Below, piece after piece: positions 8,291 to 16,427 of a DNA stretch of 64,000 bases. Location of the stretch: positions 17,859 to 81,858 of the forward strand of contig CAZTDY010000012.1 of NCBI GenBank assembly GCA_964612295.1, read 5' to 3'. The notes under the pieces are model-generated. The model did not search any database, was not told the origin of the DNA, and was given only the letters and a program-made list of their open reading frames with translations. A program made the translations under genes and the position numbers. Within the stretch, counting starts at the first letter, position 1. The number at the start of each line of letters is the position of its first letter. The DNA comes from CAYQJL01 sp964612295. GTDB taxonomy: Bacteria > Eisenbacteria > RBG-16-71-46 > CAIMUX01 > WJJG01.

Positions 8291-8884
8291 GTGATCGTGA
8301 TGGGTCTGGGGAATCCCGGCGAGGAGTACCGCGACACGCGGCACAACGCCGGCTTCATGGTCTTAGAGGCCGCGTGCCGGCGGTGGCGGAGCGGTGACTG
8401 GCGCCGACATGGCCCGTATCTCGAGAATCAGATCCAGCTTGCCGGACGTAGCCACCGGCTCATCCAGCCGATGACCTACATGAACTGCAGCGGCGAGGCG
8501 GTCGAGAAGTTGGTGGCCGCGGGGGCCTGTGCGGCCGATCTGTTCGTGGTCTTGGACGATGTTGACCTGCCCCTCGGCCGGATGCGGATCCGGCCCAGCG
8601 GCGGTCCGGGTGGCCACAATGGCCTGCAGTCGATCCTGGATGTTCTTTCTCCGCAATCAGTTGCCAGGATGCGTTTCGGCGTGGGGCGCCCCGAAGGGGT
8701 CGGCCAGATGGTCGATCACGTTTTGGGAGAATTCAGCCCAGAAGAGGGTGAGCAGTTCGAGCAGATGCTTGCCCGGGCCCTTGATGCCTTGCACGTGATC
8801 CTCAAGCAGGGTATCACTCCGGCCATGAATCGGTTCAACGGGCTGCCGGCCCCGTGGGCGCCGCCCGAAGAGCCGGCCGAATAG
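8291..8884 (+). CDS. pth: Peptidyl-tRNA hydrolase
   Basis: A 197-residue enzyme that frees tRNA from peptidyl-tRNA dropped by ribosomes. The GTG start gives VIVMGLGNPGEEYRDTRHNA, which contains the family Asn and catalytic His in TRHNAGF. PMTYMNCSGEAV, LDDVDLPLGRMRIRPSG and GGPGGHNGLQS follow in the normal order. Length is typical. It closes the prs-rplY-pth block and is separated from rplY by a large hairpin, which may give separate control. Confidence 0.96.
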   Translation: MIVMGLGNPGEEYRDTRHNAGFMVLEAACRRWRSGDWRRHGPYLENQIQLAGRSHRLIQPMTYMNCSGEAVEKLVAAGACAADLFVVLDDVDLPLGRMRIRPSGGPGGHNGLQSILDVLSPQSVARMRFGVGRPEGVGQMVDHVLGEFSPEEGEQFEQMLARALDALHVILKQGITPAMNRFNGLPAPWAPPEEPAE

Positions 8885-8963
8885 AGAGTAACTGGTCCTA
8901 GCCCTTCGCCCGCACATTCAAATGAGCGACGGGACAAGACGTCTGACAGAGAGGTAACTAGGG

Positions 8964-11078
8964 ATGGATGGTCCTCCTACGCTATTGGTGACGCTCGCCA
9001 TCGCAGCGGGTTTGCTCTCGCTGGTCACCGCCCTGCTCGTGGCCCTGTTCAAGGTCATGCGCAAAGATCCGGGATCCGAGGAGATGGTGGCCATCTCCGA
9101 TGCGGTCCACGAGGGCGCCATGGCGTTTTTGCGCCGTGAGTACAGAGCGCTCTTCATCTTTATCGTCATACTTTTTGTTGTGATCACCGTCGGCATCAGC
9201 GACCCGGACATCCAGGGGCTGGGCTGGAAGACGGCCATTGCCTATCTGGTGGGTGCGATCAGCTCGATGGCCTGCGGCTTTGCCGGCATGAAGATCGCGA
9301 CCCGCGCGAACTGCCGCACGGCCCACGCCGCCCGAACCAGTTTCAATGCGGCCTTGAACGTGGCCTTCCCAGGTGGAGCCGTGATGGGCTTCACGGTAGC
9401 CGGACTGGGTCTCTTCGGGCTTGCGCTCTGCTTCCTGTTGTTCAGCAATGCCTTCGGGATCACGGATGCGGTGGCGATTATCGCCGGATTCAGTATGGGT
9501 GCCTCCTCGATTGCGCTCTTCGCGCGTGTGGGTGGCGGTATCTTCACGAAGGCCGCCGACGTGGGGGCCGACCTGGTCGGCAAGGTTGAGGCCGGTATTC
9601 CGGAAGACGACCCGCGCAACCCCGGTACGATTGCCGACAACGTCGGCGACAACGTGGGTGACGTGGCCGGGATGGGGGCGGACCTCTTCGAGTCGTATGT
9701 CGGCTCGATCGTCTCCTCGCTGGTGATCGCGGTCGCCGTCTTCGGCGCGCAGCCCGCGCTGAACGCGGCCGACAGGATGCTGCCCTCGGCCAACGAGGCG
9801 ATCGGCTACGTGATGGGTCTGGTGGCGATCGGCTCGGTCGCCTCGATTCTGGCGATGTTCACGGTTCGCACCAAAGAAGGGGGCGACCCGCAGCTGGCGC
9901 TTCGCGTGGGCACGATTTCCGCCGCGGCGCTCTTCACGATAGGCGCGGTCGTCATGACCCTGATGGCCTTCCCGAACATGGGACTGAGGTACTTCTTCGC
10001 GACGTTCGTAGGACTGATCGCGGGGATGATCGTCGGGTTCGTGGCCGAATACTACACGACCGGCAAATCGATCGCCTCGATCGCCGAGAGCTCGCGCACC
10101 GGAGCGGCGACGAACATCATCGCCGGGTTCGCGATCGGCCTCCGGAGCGCCGTGCTTCCGCTGATCGTACTCGCAATCGCGGTGCTCGTGGCCTATGAGC
10201 TGGTCGGTATCTTCGGGATCGCCCTGGCGGCGGTCGGTATGCTGGCCATCACCGGCATGACGGTTTCGGTCGATGCCTACGGGCCGATTGCGGACAATGC
10301 AGGCGGGATCGCCGAGATGGCCCATCTGGGCCCCGAGGTTCGCAAGCGGACCGATGCGCTCGACTCGGCCGGCAACACCACCGCGGCGATTGCCAAGGGC
10401 TTCGCCATCGGCAGCGCGGCTCTGACCGCGTTGGCTCTCTTCACGGCCTACATCCAGGCAGTGGGCAAGATCACAGGCGAGACCCTCGTCTTGGACGTGA
10501 TGAATCACCGCGTGCTGGTCGGCTTGCTCGTCGGCGGTGTCGTGCCGTTCATCTTTGCCTCCGATACGATGAAGGCGGTCGGCAAGGCGGCCTTCGAGGT
10601 GGTCAACGAGGTTCGGCGCCAGTTCAAAGAGATTCCCGGACTCATGGAAGGCAAGGCCACGGCCGACTACGCCCGGTGTGTGGATATCACGACCCGCGGG
10701 GCTCTGAGGGAAATGATCCTGCCCGGCACGCTCGCGGTGCTGATTCCGCTCGTGATCGGGATCGTCTTCGGCCCCGAGACCCTGGGCGGCCTCCTGGCCG
10801 GCGCGCTGGTGACCGGGGTTCCCATGGCCCTCATGCTGGCCAACGCCGGTGGGGCCTGGGACAACGCGAAGAAGTATATCGAGGCGGGGAATCTGGACGG
10901 CAAGGGGTCCGACACCCACAAGGCCGCCGTGGTCGGCGATACCGTGGGCGACCCCTTCAAGGACACCTCCGGCCCGGCGATCAACATCCTGCTCAAGCTG
11001 ATGGCGATTGTCTCGTTGGTGTTTACGCCCTTGATCATGAGCCTGCACCGGATAATCGCCTCGGCGATCGGTTTCTAG
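8964..11078 (+). CDS. hppA: Membrane-bound proton/sodium-translocating pyrophosphatase
   Basis: A 704-residue protein with about 15-16 membrane spans that couples pyrophosphate hydrolysis to cation export. The catalytic loop DVGADLVGKVEAGIPEDDP followed by GTIADNVGDNVGDVAG is intact, as is the late VVGDTVGDPFKDTSGPAIN. The potassium-sensing site reads GNTTAAIAKGFAIGSA: Ala rather than Lys at the diagnostic position marks the K+-dependent class, which contains both H+ and Na+ pumps. I cannot decide the transported ion by eye. It appears to be a single-gene unit with its own hairpin downstream. Confidence 0.97.
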   Translation: MDGPPTLLVTLAIAAGLLSLVTALLVALFKVMRKDPGSEEMVAISDAVHEGAMAFLRREYRALFIFIVILFVVITVGISDPDIQGLGWKTAIAYLVGAISSMACGFAGMKIATRANCRTAHAARTSFNAALNVAFPGGAVMGFTVAGLGLFGLALCFLLFSNAFGITDAVAIIAGFSMGASSIALFARVGGGIFTKAADVGADLVGKVEAGIPEDDPRNPGTIADNVGDNVGDVAGMGADLFESYVGSIVSSLVIAVAVFGAQPALNAADRMLPSANEAIGYVMGLVAIGSVASILAMFTVRTKEGGDPQLALRVGTISAAALFTIGAVVMTLMAFPNMGLRYFFATFVGLIAGMIVGFVAEYYTTGKSIASIAESSRTGAATNIIAGFAIGLRSAVLPLIVLAIAVLVAYELVGIFGIALAAVGMLAITGMTVSVDAYGPIADNAGGIAEMAHLGPEVRKRTDALDSAGNTTAAIAKGFAIGSAALTALALFTAYIQAVGKITGETLVLDVMNHRVLVGLLVGGVVPFIFASDTMKAVGKAAFEVVNEVRRQFKEIPGLMEGKATADYARCVDITTRGALREMILPGTLAVLIPLVIGIVFGPETLGGLLAGALVTGVPMALMLANAGGAWDNAKKYIEAGNLDGKGSDTHKAAVVGDTVGDPFKDTSGPAINILLKLMAIVSLVFTPLIMSLHRIIASAIGF

Positions 11079-11107
11079 GGAAACCCTCCCGAAGGATCGG
11101 CTGCGAG

Positions 11108-11143
11108 CGGGCGGCTGCGCTTTTAGAAGAGCGCGGCCGCCCG
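11108..11143 (+). terminator. Hairpin after hppA
   Basis: CGGGCGGCTGCGC at 11108 pairs with GCGCGGCCGCCCG ending at 11143 (one G-T pair) around an A/T-rich loop. It lies 30 bases after the hppA stop and just before a promoter, so termination is the natural role, although there is no T tract after the stem. Confidence 0.5.
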
Positions 11144-11160
11144 ATGACATGCACCGGGAC

Positions 11161-11191
11161 TTGACATTGGGGGGGCAAATGCGGCTAAATA
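11161..11191 (+). promoter_or_regulatory. Sigma-70-type promoter of the rpsF-rpsR-rplI operon
   Basis: A perfect -35 hexamer TTGACA at 11161 is followed by an A/T-rich -10 region (CTAAATA at 11185) at a spacing of 18-19 bases. It lies about 70 bases before the chosen rpsF start and between a hairpin and the ribosomal protein operon. The -10 is a poor match, so the exact start site is uncertain. Confidence 0.55.
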
Positions 11192-11219
11192 GAGTGCTTT
11201 GGGTCCTGAATCGAGAATT

Positions 11220-11237
11220 GCGCCCCAGGCGGGGCGC
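11220..11237 (+). promoter_or_regulatory. Leader hairpin before rpsF, possible S6:S18 autoregulation site
   Basis: GCGCCCC pairs perfectly with GGGGCGC around AGGC in the transcribed leader of rpsF. Many bacteria control rpsF mRNA by binding of the S6:S18 complex to a leader stem. I do not see enough of the published consensus to claim that motif; only the stem and its place are evident. Confidence 0.3.
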
Positions 11238-11261
11238 CAGACACGGCAGGGAGGAGTCCCG

Positions 11262-11819
11262 GTGAGAGAGTATGAGGCTTGCTTTGTCATCCACCCCAAG
11301 GTCGATGAGGCGGGGATTGAGCGCCAAATCGAAGCGTTCTCGGAAACGGTGACATCGAGCAAAGGTGAGATGGTTGGCGTGCACAAGTGGGGGCGCCGCA
11401 AGCTGGCCTACCCGGTCCAAAAGGTCCGTGATGGGTTCTACGTGCTGGCGCGCTTCAATGGTGAAGCCGACGTGCTGAAGGAAGTGGATCGTAAGTTCAA
11501 GCTCAACGAGAGCATCCTTCGCCATTTGGTCGTGCGCTCGGCGGGGGATGCATTTCCTCCGGATCTGCGGGCTCGCGAACCGCGCCGCGGTATGCGGGGC
11601 GATGGCCCTCCGCCACGCGGTCGGCGTCGCGACGAGCATGATGAGCGGCCCGCCGCGGCGGCAGCGCCCGCTGCTCCTGCTGCTGCTCCTGCTGAGGAGA
11701 CCGAAGAGAAGCCTGCTGAAGCTCCGGTAGCGGTGGAAACCGCGCCCGAAGCCCCAGCGGAGGCGACTCCTGCGCCCGCCGCCACCGAGGCGGACACGAC
11801 CGAGGAAAAGGCCGAATAG
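11262..11819 (+). CDS. rpsF: 30S ribosomal protein S6 with long C-terminal tail
   Basis: A 185-residue bS6. I chose the GTG at 11262 because REYEACFVIHPKVDEAG is the normal beginning and GGGAGGAG lies just upstream; an ATG 63 bases earlier in frame would add an unlikely leader. The roughly 95-residue core (VHKWGRRKLAYPV, GFYVLARFNG, RHLVVR) is normal. The last ~85 residues are an Arg/Gly segment followed by an Ala/Pro/Glu tail. Some tail is common in S6, but this one nearly doubles the protein. No ssb gene lies between rpsF and rpsR. Confidence 0.95.
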   Translation: MREYEACFVIHPKVDEAGIERQIEAFSETVTSSKGEMVGVHKWGRRKLAYPVQKVRDGFYVLARFNGEADVLKEVDRKFKLNESILRHLVVRSAGDAFPPDLRAREPRRGMRGDGPPPRGRRRDEHDERPAAAAAPAAPAAAPAEETEEKPAEAPVAVETAPEAPAEATPAPAATEADTTEEKAE

Positions 11820-11909
11820 CGGCTCGCTGACCTGAGTAGGGTCTGATATCAGGCCCCGCTCTGCGGATCGAATCATGTCTCCGAGTGCTCGGTGAACGTG
11901 ATCCCGCAG

Positions 11910-11931
11910 CTCGCCCCTTGCGAGGGGCGAG
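11910..11931 (+). other. Perfect hairpin between rpsF and rpsR
   Basis: CTCGCCCC at 11910 pairs with GGGGCGAG at 11924 around six bases and is followed by TTT. It sits in the 144-base gap between rpsF and rpsR. It could be a partial terminator or an RNA processing/regulatory stem for S18. Confidence 0.35.
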
Positions 11932-11963
11932 TTTCGACCGACAGAGAGGGAGGACTACTGAGA

Positions 11964-12200
11964 ATGCCTAAGAAACAACCGCGCATGGCGCGCAAGAAGG
12001 TCTGCAAGCTCTGCCTGGATCGGGTGGAAGGCGTGGATTACAAAGACGAACGGCGCCTGATGCGAGCTATCACCGACCGGGGCAAGATCGTCCCGCGTCG
12101 GATTTCCGGCAACTGCCGCCGCCATCAGGCTCAGATCACCCGCGCCGTCAAACGCGCTCGGGTGCTGGCCATCATCCCGTTTGAAAGCGACAGCTATTAG
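11964..12200 (+). CDS. rpsR: 30S ribosomal protein S18
   Basis: A 78-residue bS18 that pairs with S6 on the small subunit platform. The ATG at 11964 is chosen because GAGAGGGAGGA lies about 10 bases upstream and MPKKQPRMARKKV is a normal start; an upstream in-frame GTG would add 24 unlikely residues. Core motifs YKDERRLMRAIT, GKIVPRRISGNCRRHQ are present. CxxC at residues ~14-17 and the later CRRH could form a zinc site, as in Cys-containing S18 forms. Confidence 0.95.
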   Translation: MPKKQPRMARKKVCKLCLDRVEGVDYKDERRLMRAITDRGKIVPRRISGNCRRHQAQITRAVKRARVLAIIPFESDSY

Positions 12201-12228
12201 TCTGACCCTTCGCCCGCAAGGGTGGGGC

Positions 12229-12259
12229 GTGCCGAGGCTCTGGTAAGCCACAGCGGCAC
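12229..12259 (+). other. Inverted repeat in the rpsR-rplI gap
   Basis: GTGCCG at 12229 pairs with CGGCAC at 12254, with an inner AGGCT/AGCC pairing. It lies in the 138-base gap before rplI. The role is unknown; a leader structure for L9 is one option. Confidence 0.25.
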
Positions 12260-12338
12260 GGATCCCGCCCGGGGAGGGGCAGCTAGGGCAATTTGTGCTG
12301 GGCCGGGGTGATGCCGGCTTGGAACGAGGGAGCGAACG

Positions 12339-12791
12339 ATGGAAGTCATCCTACTGGAAGCTGTAGATGGGCTTGGTACTCGGGGAGAGCGGGTGCAGGT
12401 CGCCCGCGGCTACGCCCGCAATTTCCTCTTGCCCCGCAAGCTCGCCCTGCTCGCGACGGGGGCCGGCGCGCGGATGTTCGAAGAGGCCGAGAAGGCCCTT
12501 CGCGGCCGGGCCGCGAAGGAGATGGAAGCGGCCGAGGGGCTGGCCGGCAAGATGAAGGACGTGGGGGTCACCCTCTACGCGCAGGTCGGGGAGGACGAGA
12601 AACTCTTCGGCAGCGTGACCGCCCAGGACATCGCCGACAGCCTCAAGGAACAGGGTTACGACGTCGACCGGCGCCAGGTTCTCTTGCCCGAACCGATCAA
12701 GGTTTTGGGTGTTTACTGGGTAGACGTCAAGCTATTCCAGGAAATTCACGCCAAGGTCAAGGTCTGGGTCGCGAAGCAAGAAACCGAGTAG
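12339..12791 (+). CDS. rplI: 50S ribosomal protein L9
   Basis: A 150-residue bL9 of normal length. The N-terminal 23S-binding domain reads MEVILLEAVDGLGTRGERV and GYARNFLLPRKLA; the long connecting helix (EEAEKALRGRAAKEMEAAEG) and the C-terminal domain (GSVTAQDIADSLKEQG) follow. It is third in the rpsF-rpsR-rplI order. Confidence 0.97.
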   Translation: MEVILLEAVDGLGTRGERVQVARGYARNFLLPRKLALLATGAGARMFEEAEKALRGRAAKEMEAAEGLAGKMKDVGVTLYAQVGEDEKLFGSVTAQDIADSLKEQGYDVDRRQVLLPEPIKVLGVYWVDVKLFQEIHAKVKVWVAKQETE

Positions 12792-12831
12792 CTGATCCGG
12801 TCCACGTGCCTTTCGTGGAGGAGGTGGGTAA

Positions 12832-14031
12832 GTGCGTAGCATGAGTCGCACCTTGCGGGCTTTCACACGGTTGGTCTGGGGGGGCCTGCCCCTCCTGTTG
12901 CTGCTCAGCTGTTCTGAAAGCGAACCGGAGCGTTTCCCCAGGCCGGACTTCAGCGCCCCCGAACTTCCCGGGGGCGAACTCGTTGTGGCAGAGATCGACG
13001 GCGAGCAGATCACCGCGGCACAGGTCTGGCACAAGCTCAAGATTCAATTCCCCAAGTGGGAGCAGGAGGGCCCCGGTATGGCCCAACAGGCTCCCCAGAT
13101 CCTCCAGCAGTTAATCACCGAGCGCTGCTTCGCGAACTACGGGGACGACGTCGGGCTCAGTCAGGATCCCTCGCTCCTGCAGGGCTGGTTCTTCTCGCGC
13201 GAGTTCATCCTCTGCAATCTGACCGTGGATCGCCAAGTCTACGCCCGGACCAAGCCCACGGATGAGGAGATCCGGGCCTTCTGGGAGGAGAACAAGGAAC
13301 GTTATGTCATCCCGCCTCGGGTCTGGTGGCATCACATCCTGGTGGCCACCGAAGCGGAGGCCTGGGATTTCAGGCAGCGCGTGATCTCCGGTGAGGATTT
13401 CGAGAGCCTCGCGCAGCAGTTCTCCCTCGACACGCTCTCGGTCGCTCGAGGAGGCAAGATGCCCCCGATGACCGATCGCTACGAGTGCGGCCCCTTACTC
13501 GGCACCTTGCCGGAGTTCGGCAAAGCCATCATGGGGATGCAGGAGAAGGAACTCTCCAAGCCTATGCGGACCAAGCATGGCTGGCACATCGTGCAGGCGG
13601 ACTACAGGCGGAACCAGAGGCCGCGCGAGCTGGAAGAGATGCGTGAGCAGATTATCGAGAAGCTCGCCTCGCGGCGGCAGCTACACCTGTACAACGACGT
13701 GCTCGACTCCCTCAAGATCGCGTACAAGGTGCACACCCATGACGACGCGCTCGAGGAGTTCTACTACCTCCAGATGGACGACGAGATGCTCTTTGACGGC
13801 GCCCAGAGGTCATCGGAGCCCGAGAAGAAGGTCGGGCACTACGAACAGATCCTGAAGCGATTCCCCGAGAGTCCCCATCAGCCGGAAGCGCTCTTCATGA
13901 TCGGCTTCGTGTGCGCGGAAGAGCTGGGGGATTCCCTGCGGGCCAGTGAGAGCTTCCGCGCGTTTCTCGATCAATACCCCGATCATGAGATGGCCCGGTC
14001 GGCGCGGCTCATGATCGATGAGCTGAATTAG
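12832..14031 (+). CDS. PpiC-type peptidyl-prolyl isomerase lipoprotein with TPR-like tail
   Basis: A 399-residue periplasmic lipoprotein starting at a GTG behind AGGAGGTGGG. A basic, hydrophobic leader ends in the lipobox LLSC (Cys near residue 27). A SurA/PpiD-like helical N domain (VVAEIDGEQITAAQVWHKL) is followed by a parvulin domain at about 155-260 (VWWHHILVATEAEA, FESLAQQFSLD, MRTKHGWHIVQAD). The last ~90 residues look like tetratricopeptide helices (YEQILKRFPESPHQPEALFMIG). It should assist folding of exported proteins at the outer membrane. It follows rplI closely, so may be read from the ribosomal operon. Confidence 0.85.
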   Translation: MRSMSRTLRAFTRLVWGGLPLLLLLSCSESEPERFPRPDFSAPELPGGELVVAEIDGEQITAAQVWHKLKIQFPKWEQEGPGMAQQAPQILQQLITERCFANYGDDVGLSQDPSLLQGWFFSREFILCNLTVDRQVYARTKPTDEEIRAFWEENKERYVIPPRVWWHHILVATEAEAWDFRQRVISGEDFESLAQQFSLDTLSVARGGKMPPMTDRYECGPLLGTLPEFGKAIMGMQEKELSKPMRTKHGWHIVQADYRRNQRPRELEEMREQIIEKLASRRQLHLYNDVLDSLKIAYKVHTHDDALEEFYYLQMDDEMLFDGAQRSSEPEKKVGHYEQILKRFPESPHQPEALFMIGFVCAEELGDSLRASESFRAFLDQYPDHEMARSARLMIDELN

Positions 14032-14114
14032 GGACTTCCGTCCCGGATCGCTTTCGATAACCACCGGTGGGTGGTAAGTTGCTGGCCGTATGCCGGACAT
14101 GGAGAGGTCGTGCC

Positions 14115-14624
14115 GTGTTGGTGGAAGTTGTTGTCGCAACCCTGATCCTCGATCCGAAGAGCCAGATCCCGGTCGTGGTTCTCAAGGAGGCGCTCGGTGA
14201 GCGCCAGGTGCCGATCTGGATCGGCAATCCCGAGGGCAGCGTCATCGCGATGGAGCTTGCCGGTCGCAAGTTCCCGCGACCGCTCACGCATGACCTGTTG
14301 ATGTCGGCGCTGAAAGGCCTCAAGGCAAAGGTCCAGCGGGTCGAGATCTGCGATCTGGTCGACAGCACCTTCTTCGCCAAGGTGTATGTCGAAAAGGACA
14401 ACGAGATCCTCTGCATCGACGCCCGCCCGAGCGACTCGATCGCCTTGGCGCTCAAGAGCAAGGCAAAGATCTACGCCGACGCCAAGCTCTTCTCCAGTGA
14501 GATCGATGGTCTTCTGGCCAGTGCTGGCGGTTCGTCGGAAGGAACCAGCGAACAGCGCGCCGAAGAACTGCGCGAGTTCATCGAGAACTTGGATCCAAAG
14601 GACTTCGGGAAGTTCAGGTTCTAA
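14115..14624 (+). CDS. DUF151/bifunctional nuclease-like protein
   Basis: A 169-residue protein with the whole DUF151 (BFN) domain: VVATLILDPKSQIPVVVLKE, LPIWIG-like VPIWIGNPEGSVIAMEL, and the signature DARPSDSIALALKSKAKIY. Members from plants and Thermotoga have been described as nucleases or as regulators; the bacterial role is not settled. The GTG at 14115, seven bases after GGAGAGG, gives the family-typical start; an ATG 48 bases earlier would add an unlikely leader. The final ~30 residues are a charged segment seen in many homologues (EQRAEELREFIENLDPKDFG). Confidence 0.85.
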   Translation: MLVEVVVATLILDPKSQIPVVVLKEALGERQVPIWIGNPEGSVIAMELAGRKFPRPLTHDLLMSALKGLKAKVQRVEICDLVDSTFFAKVYVEKDNEILCIDARPSDSIALALKSKAKIYADAKLFSSEIDGLLASAGGSSEGTSEQRAEELREFIENLDPKDFGKFRF

Positions 14625-14639
14625 CAGGCGGAGGGCACC

Positions 14640-16427
14640 TTGCAGCCGCTCACGGAAGAGTGTCTTGGAAGATGGTCGCGCACTCTGATCTGCGCGGCGG
14701 CCCTTCTGCTCCTCGCCGGACACTGCCCCGTACGCGCCGATGAACTCACCGATGCAGAATCCTCTCTGGCCCAGGGCGACGCTGCGGGGGCGATCGAACT
14801 GGCGGCGCCGTTCCTGGAAAGTGCTCGCCCCGGTTGGGCGCGACGCGCGCGCCTCGTCAGCGCGGAGGCGATGGTCGAGATCGGTCGATTCGCGGAGGCG
14901 ATCGCCACCCTATCGCCCCTGCTGGGGGAGACCCGACCCTCGTCCGCGGACGCGGACTGGGTCCGACTGCTGGCGCGCGCGCTACAGGGACAGGGCCTGT
15001 TGTTGGAAGCCACCGACTGGTGGCTGACCTTGGCCTCCTTCGGCCGCGGGTCACGCAACGAGAGCCGGTCCCACCTCGACTACCTGCTGTTCAGCGACCT
15101 CACCCAGGCCGAACTGGCCTATCTACTCTGGAAGTACCCGGGCAACGACCTGCTGTGCGAGGCCGCCGAGCACTACGCTGAACAAGAGAACCGCGTGGGG
15201 CACCAGGAGGAAGCGGAGCGGGCTTATCTGGTGTCGGCGGATCGTTGTGGTCGGAAGGTCAGCCACGGCGACGGTCCCCGGTGGTTTCGATCCATGCGAA
15301 CCGAATCGCCCCAGAGCGACTACTTCACGATCGGCGTGCTCGCGCCCCTGAGCGGGGCCTATGCTCGGTATGGCATCTCTCTGACCAACGGGGTCGATGT
15401 CGCCCGCCGCCTGCACAATCGCCGCGCACGGTTCCCGCTCCGTCTGGAGATCGCGGACACCGGCGGCACGCCCCAGGGCTGCCTCCAGGCCGTGGCCGAT
15501 CTCTACGACCGCGGGGTTCGCCTCTTTGTTGGGGAGGTGTTCAGTCTGAACACACTGGTCGCCGGAAGTCACCTGCGTGGCCGGGGAGGGGTTCTGCTAT
15601 CCCCCGCGGCGACCGACTCCAGCATCCGGCTCCTGGGAGCCGGCACCTATGACTGCTCGGTGGGCCCCCAGGAACAGCTGGCCGGGATGCTCTCCTATGC
15701 CGCCGACAGTCTGTGGGTTCAGCGCCTGGGGATCTTCTTCCCCCAGACGCCGAAGGGCGCCGCCTGGGCCGCCAGATGCCGCCGCGAAGCCCGCGCGCTC
15801 GGGCAACGCATTGTCTACGATCGTTCCTACCCGTCGGGGACCACGGACTTCAGCGATCTGCTCGAACGGGCGGCCCCCACGATTCCCGATTCGCTCGACG
15901 GTTTCTTCTGTCCCGGTGAGATGCGCGAGCTGGTGGGGCTTCTCACGCAGGTGGCCCACAGCGGCTTTCTGGGCACCTATCTCGGTTCGCCCGTCATGGG
16001 CGATCCACTGATCGGGCGGGTGGTTGAAGATTTCGGCCTCCAGATCGTGTATCCGGGGGAAACCTACGCGCCCCGCGTAGACCCGGGGGAAGAGGACGGG
16101 TTCGCGCAGGTCTATGAACAGATCTTCGGCGAACGGGCCGACGATTTCGCCCGCCGGGGATTCGCGGCGTTCGGGCTCCTCGCCGAATCGATCGAGTCCG
16201 GCGGGTACTGCCCGGCGGCGATCCAGGACCGGCTTGAGGGCAACGCCTCTGCGTCGGTCCGCCGGGGGGAGGGGCGCCGCGTGCGGATGCCGCCGGGCGT
16301 CGCGCTTCCGGAGCTGTATCTGATGGTGGGGGACCGCGTGCGATTGGCGGGACCCGCTCTGGGGCCTCCAAAGCCGCCCGTGGAGATGCCTACTCCAGTC
16401 GAAATTGAAACGGCACCACAACGCTGA
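14640..16427 (+). CDS. Exported TPR-like plus periplasmic ligand-binding (Peripla_BP_6/LpoA-like) protein
   Basis: A 595-residue exported protein starting at a TTG. A signal peptide (LICAAALLLLAGHCPVRA) is followed by about 190 residues of TPR-like helices and, from about residue 225, a type I periplasmic binding fold starting FTIGVLAPLSGAYARYG, with LFVGEVFSLNTLVAG, GVLLSPAATDSSIRL and GIFFPQTPKGAAWA. This is the arrangement of penicillin-binding-protein activators (LpoA) and of Leu/Ile/Val-binding proteins; no transporter genes lie nearby, which favours an envelope role. The C-terminal tail is proline-rich. Its 3' end overlaps the convergent tonB-like gene by 38 bases. Confidence 0.75.
   Translation: MQPLTEECLGRWSRTLICAAALLLLAGHCPVRADELTDAESSLAQGDAAGAIELAAPFLESARPGWARRARLVSAEAMVEIGRFAEAIATLSPLLGETRPSSADADWVRLLARALQGQGLLLEATDWWLTLASFGRGSRNESRSHLDYLLFSDLTQAELAYLLWKYPGNDLLCEAAEHYAEQENRVGHQEEAERAYLVSADRCGRKVSHGDGPRWFRSMRTESPQSDYFTIGVLAPLSGAYARYGISLTNGVDVARRLHNRRARFPLRLEIADTGGTPQGCLQAVADLYDRGVRLFVGEVFSLNTLVAGSHLRGRGGVLLSPAATDSSIRLLGAGTYDCSVGPQEQLAGMLSYAADSLWVQRLGIFFPQTPKGAAWAARCRREARALGQRIVYDRSYPSGTTDFSDLLERAAPTIPDSLDGFFCPGEMRELVGLLTQVAHSGFLGTYLGSPVMGDPLIGRVVEDFGLQIVYPGETYAPRVDPGEEDGFAQVYEQIFGERADDFARRGFAAFGLLAESIESGGYCPAAIQDRLEGNASASVRRGEGRRVRMPPGVALPELYLMVGDRVRLAGPALGPPKPPVEMPTPVEIETAPQR

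Noticed and set aside
8982..11876. A 964-codon open frame on the minus strand across hppA and rpsF
   Set aside because: It lies antisense to two certain genes, its translation is rich in Arg/His/Gly with no fold, and it reflects codon bias of G+C-rich DNA.
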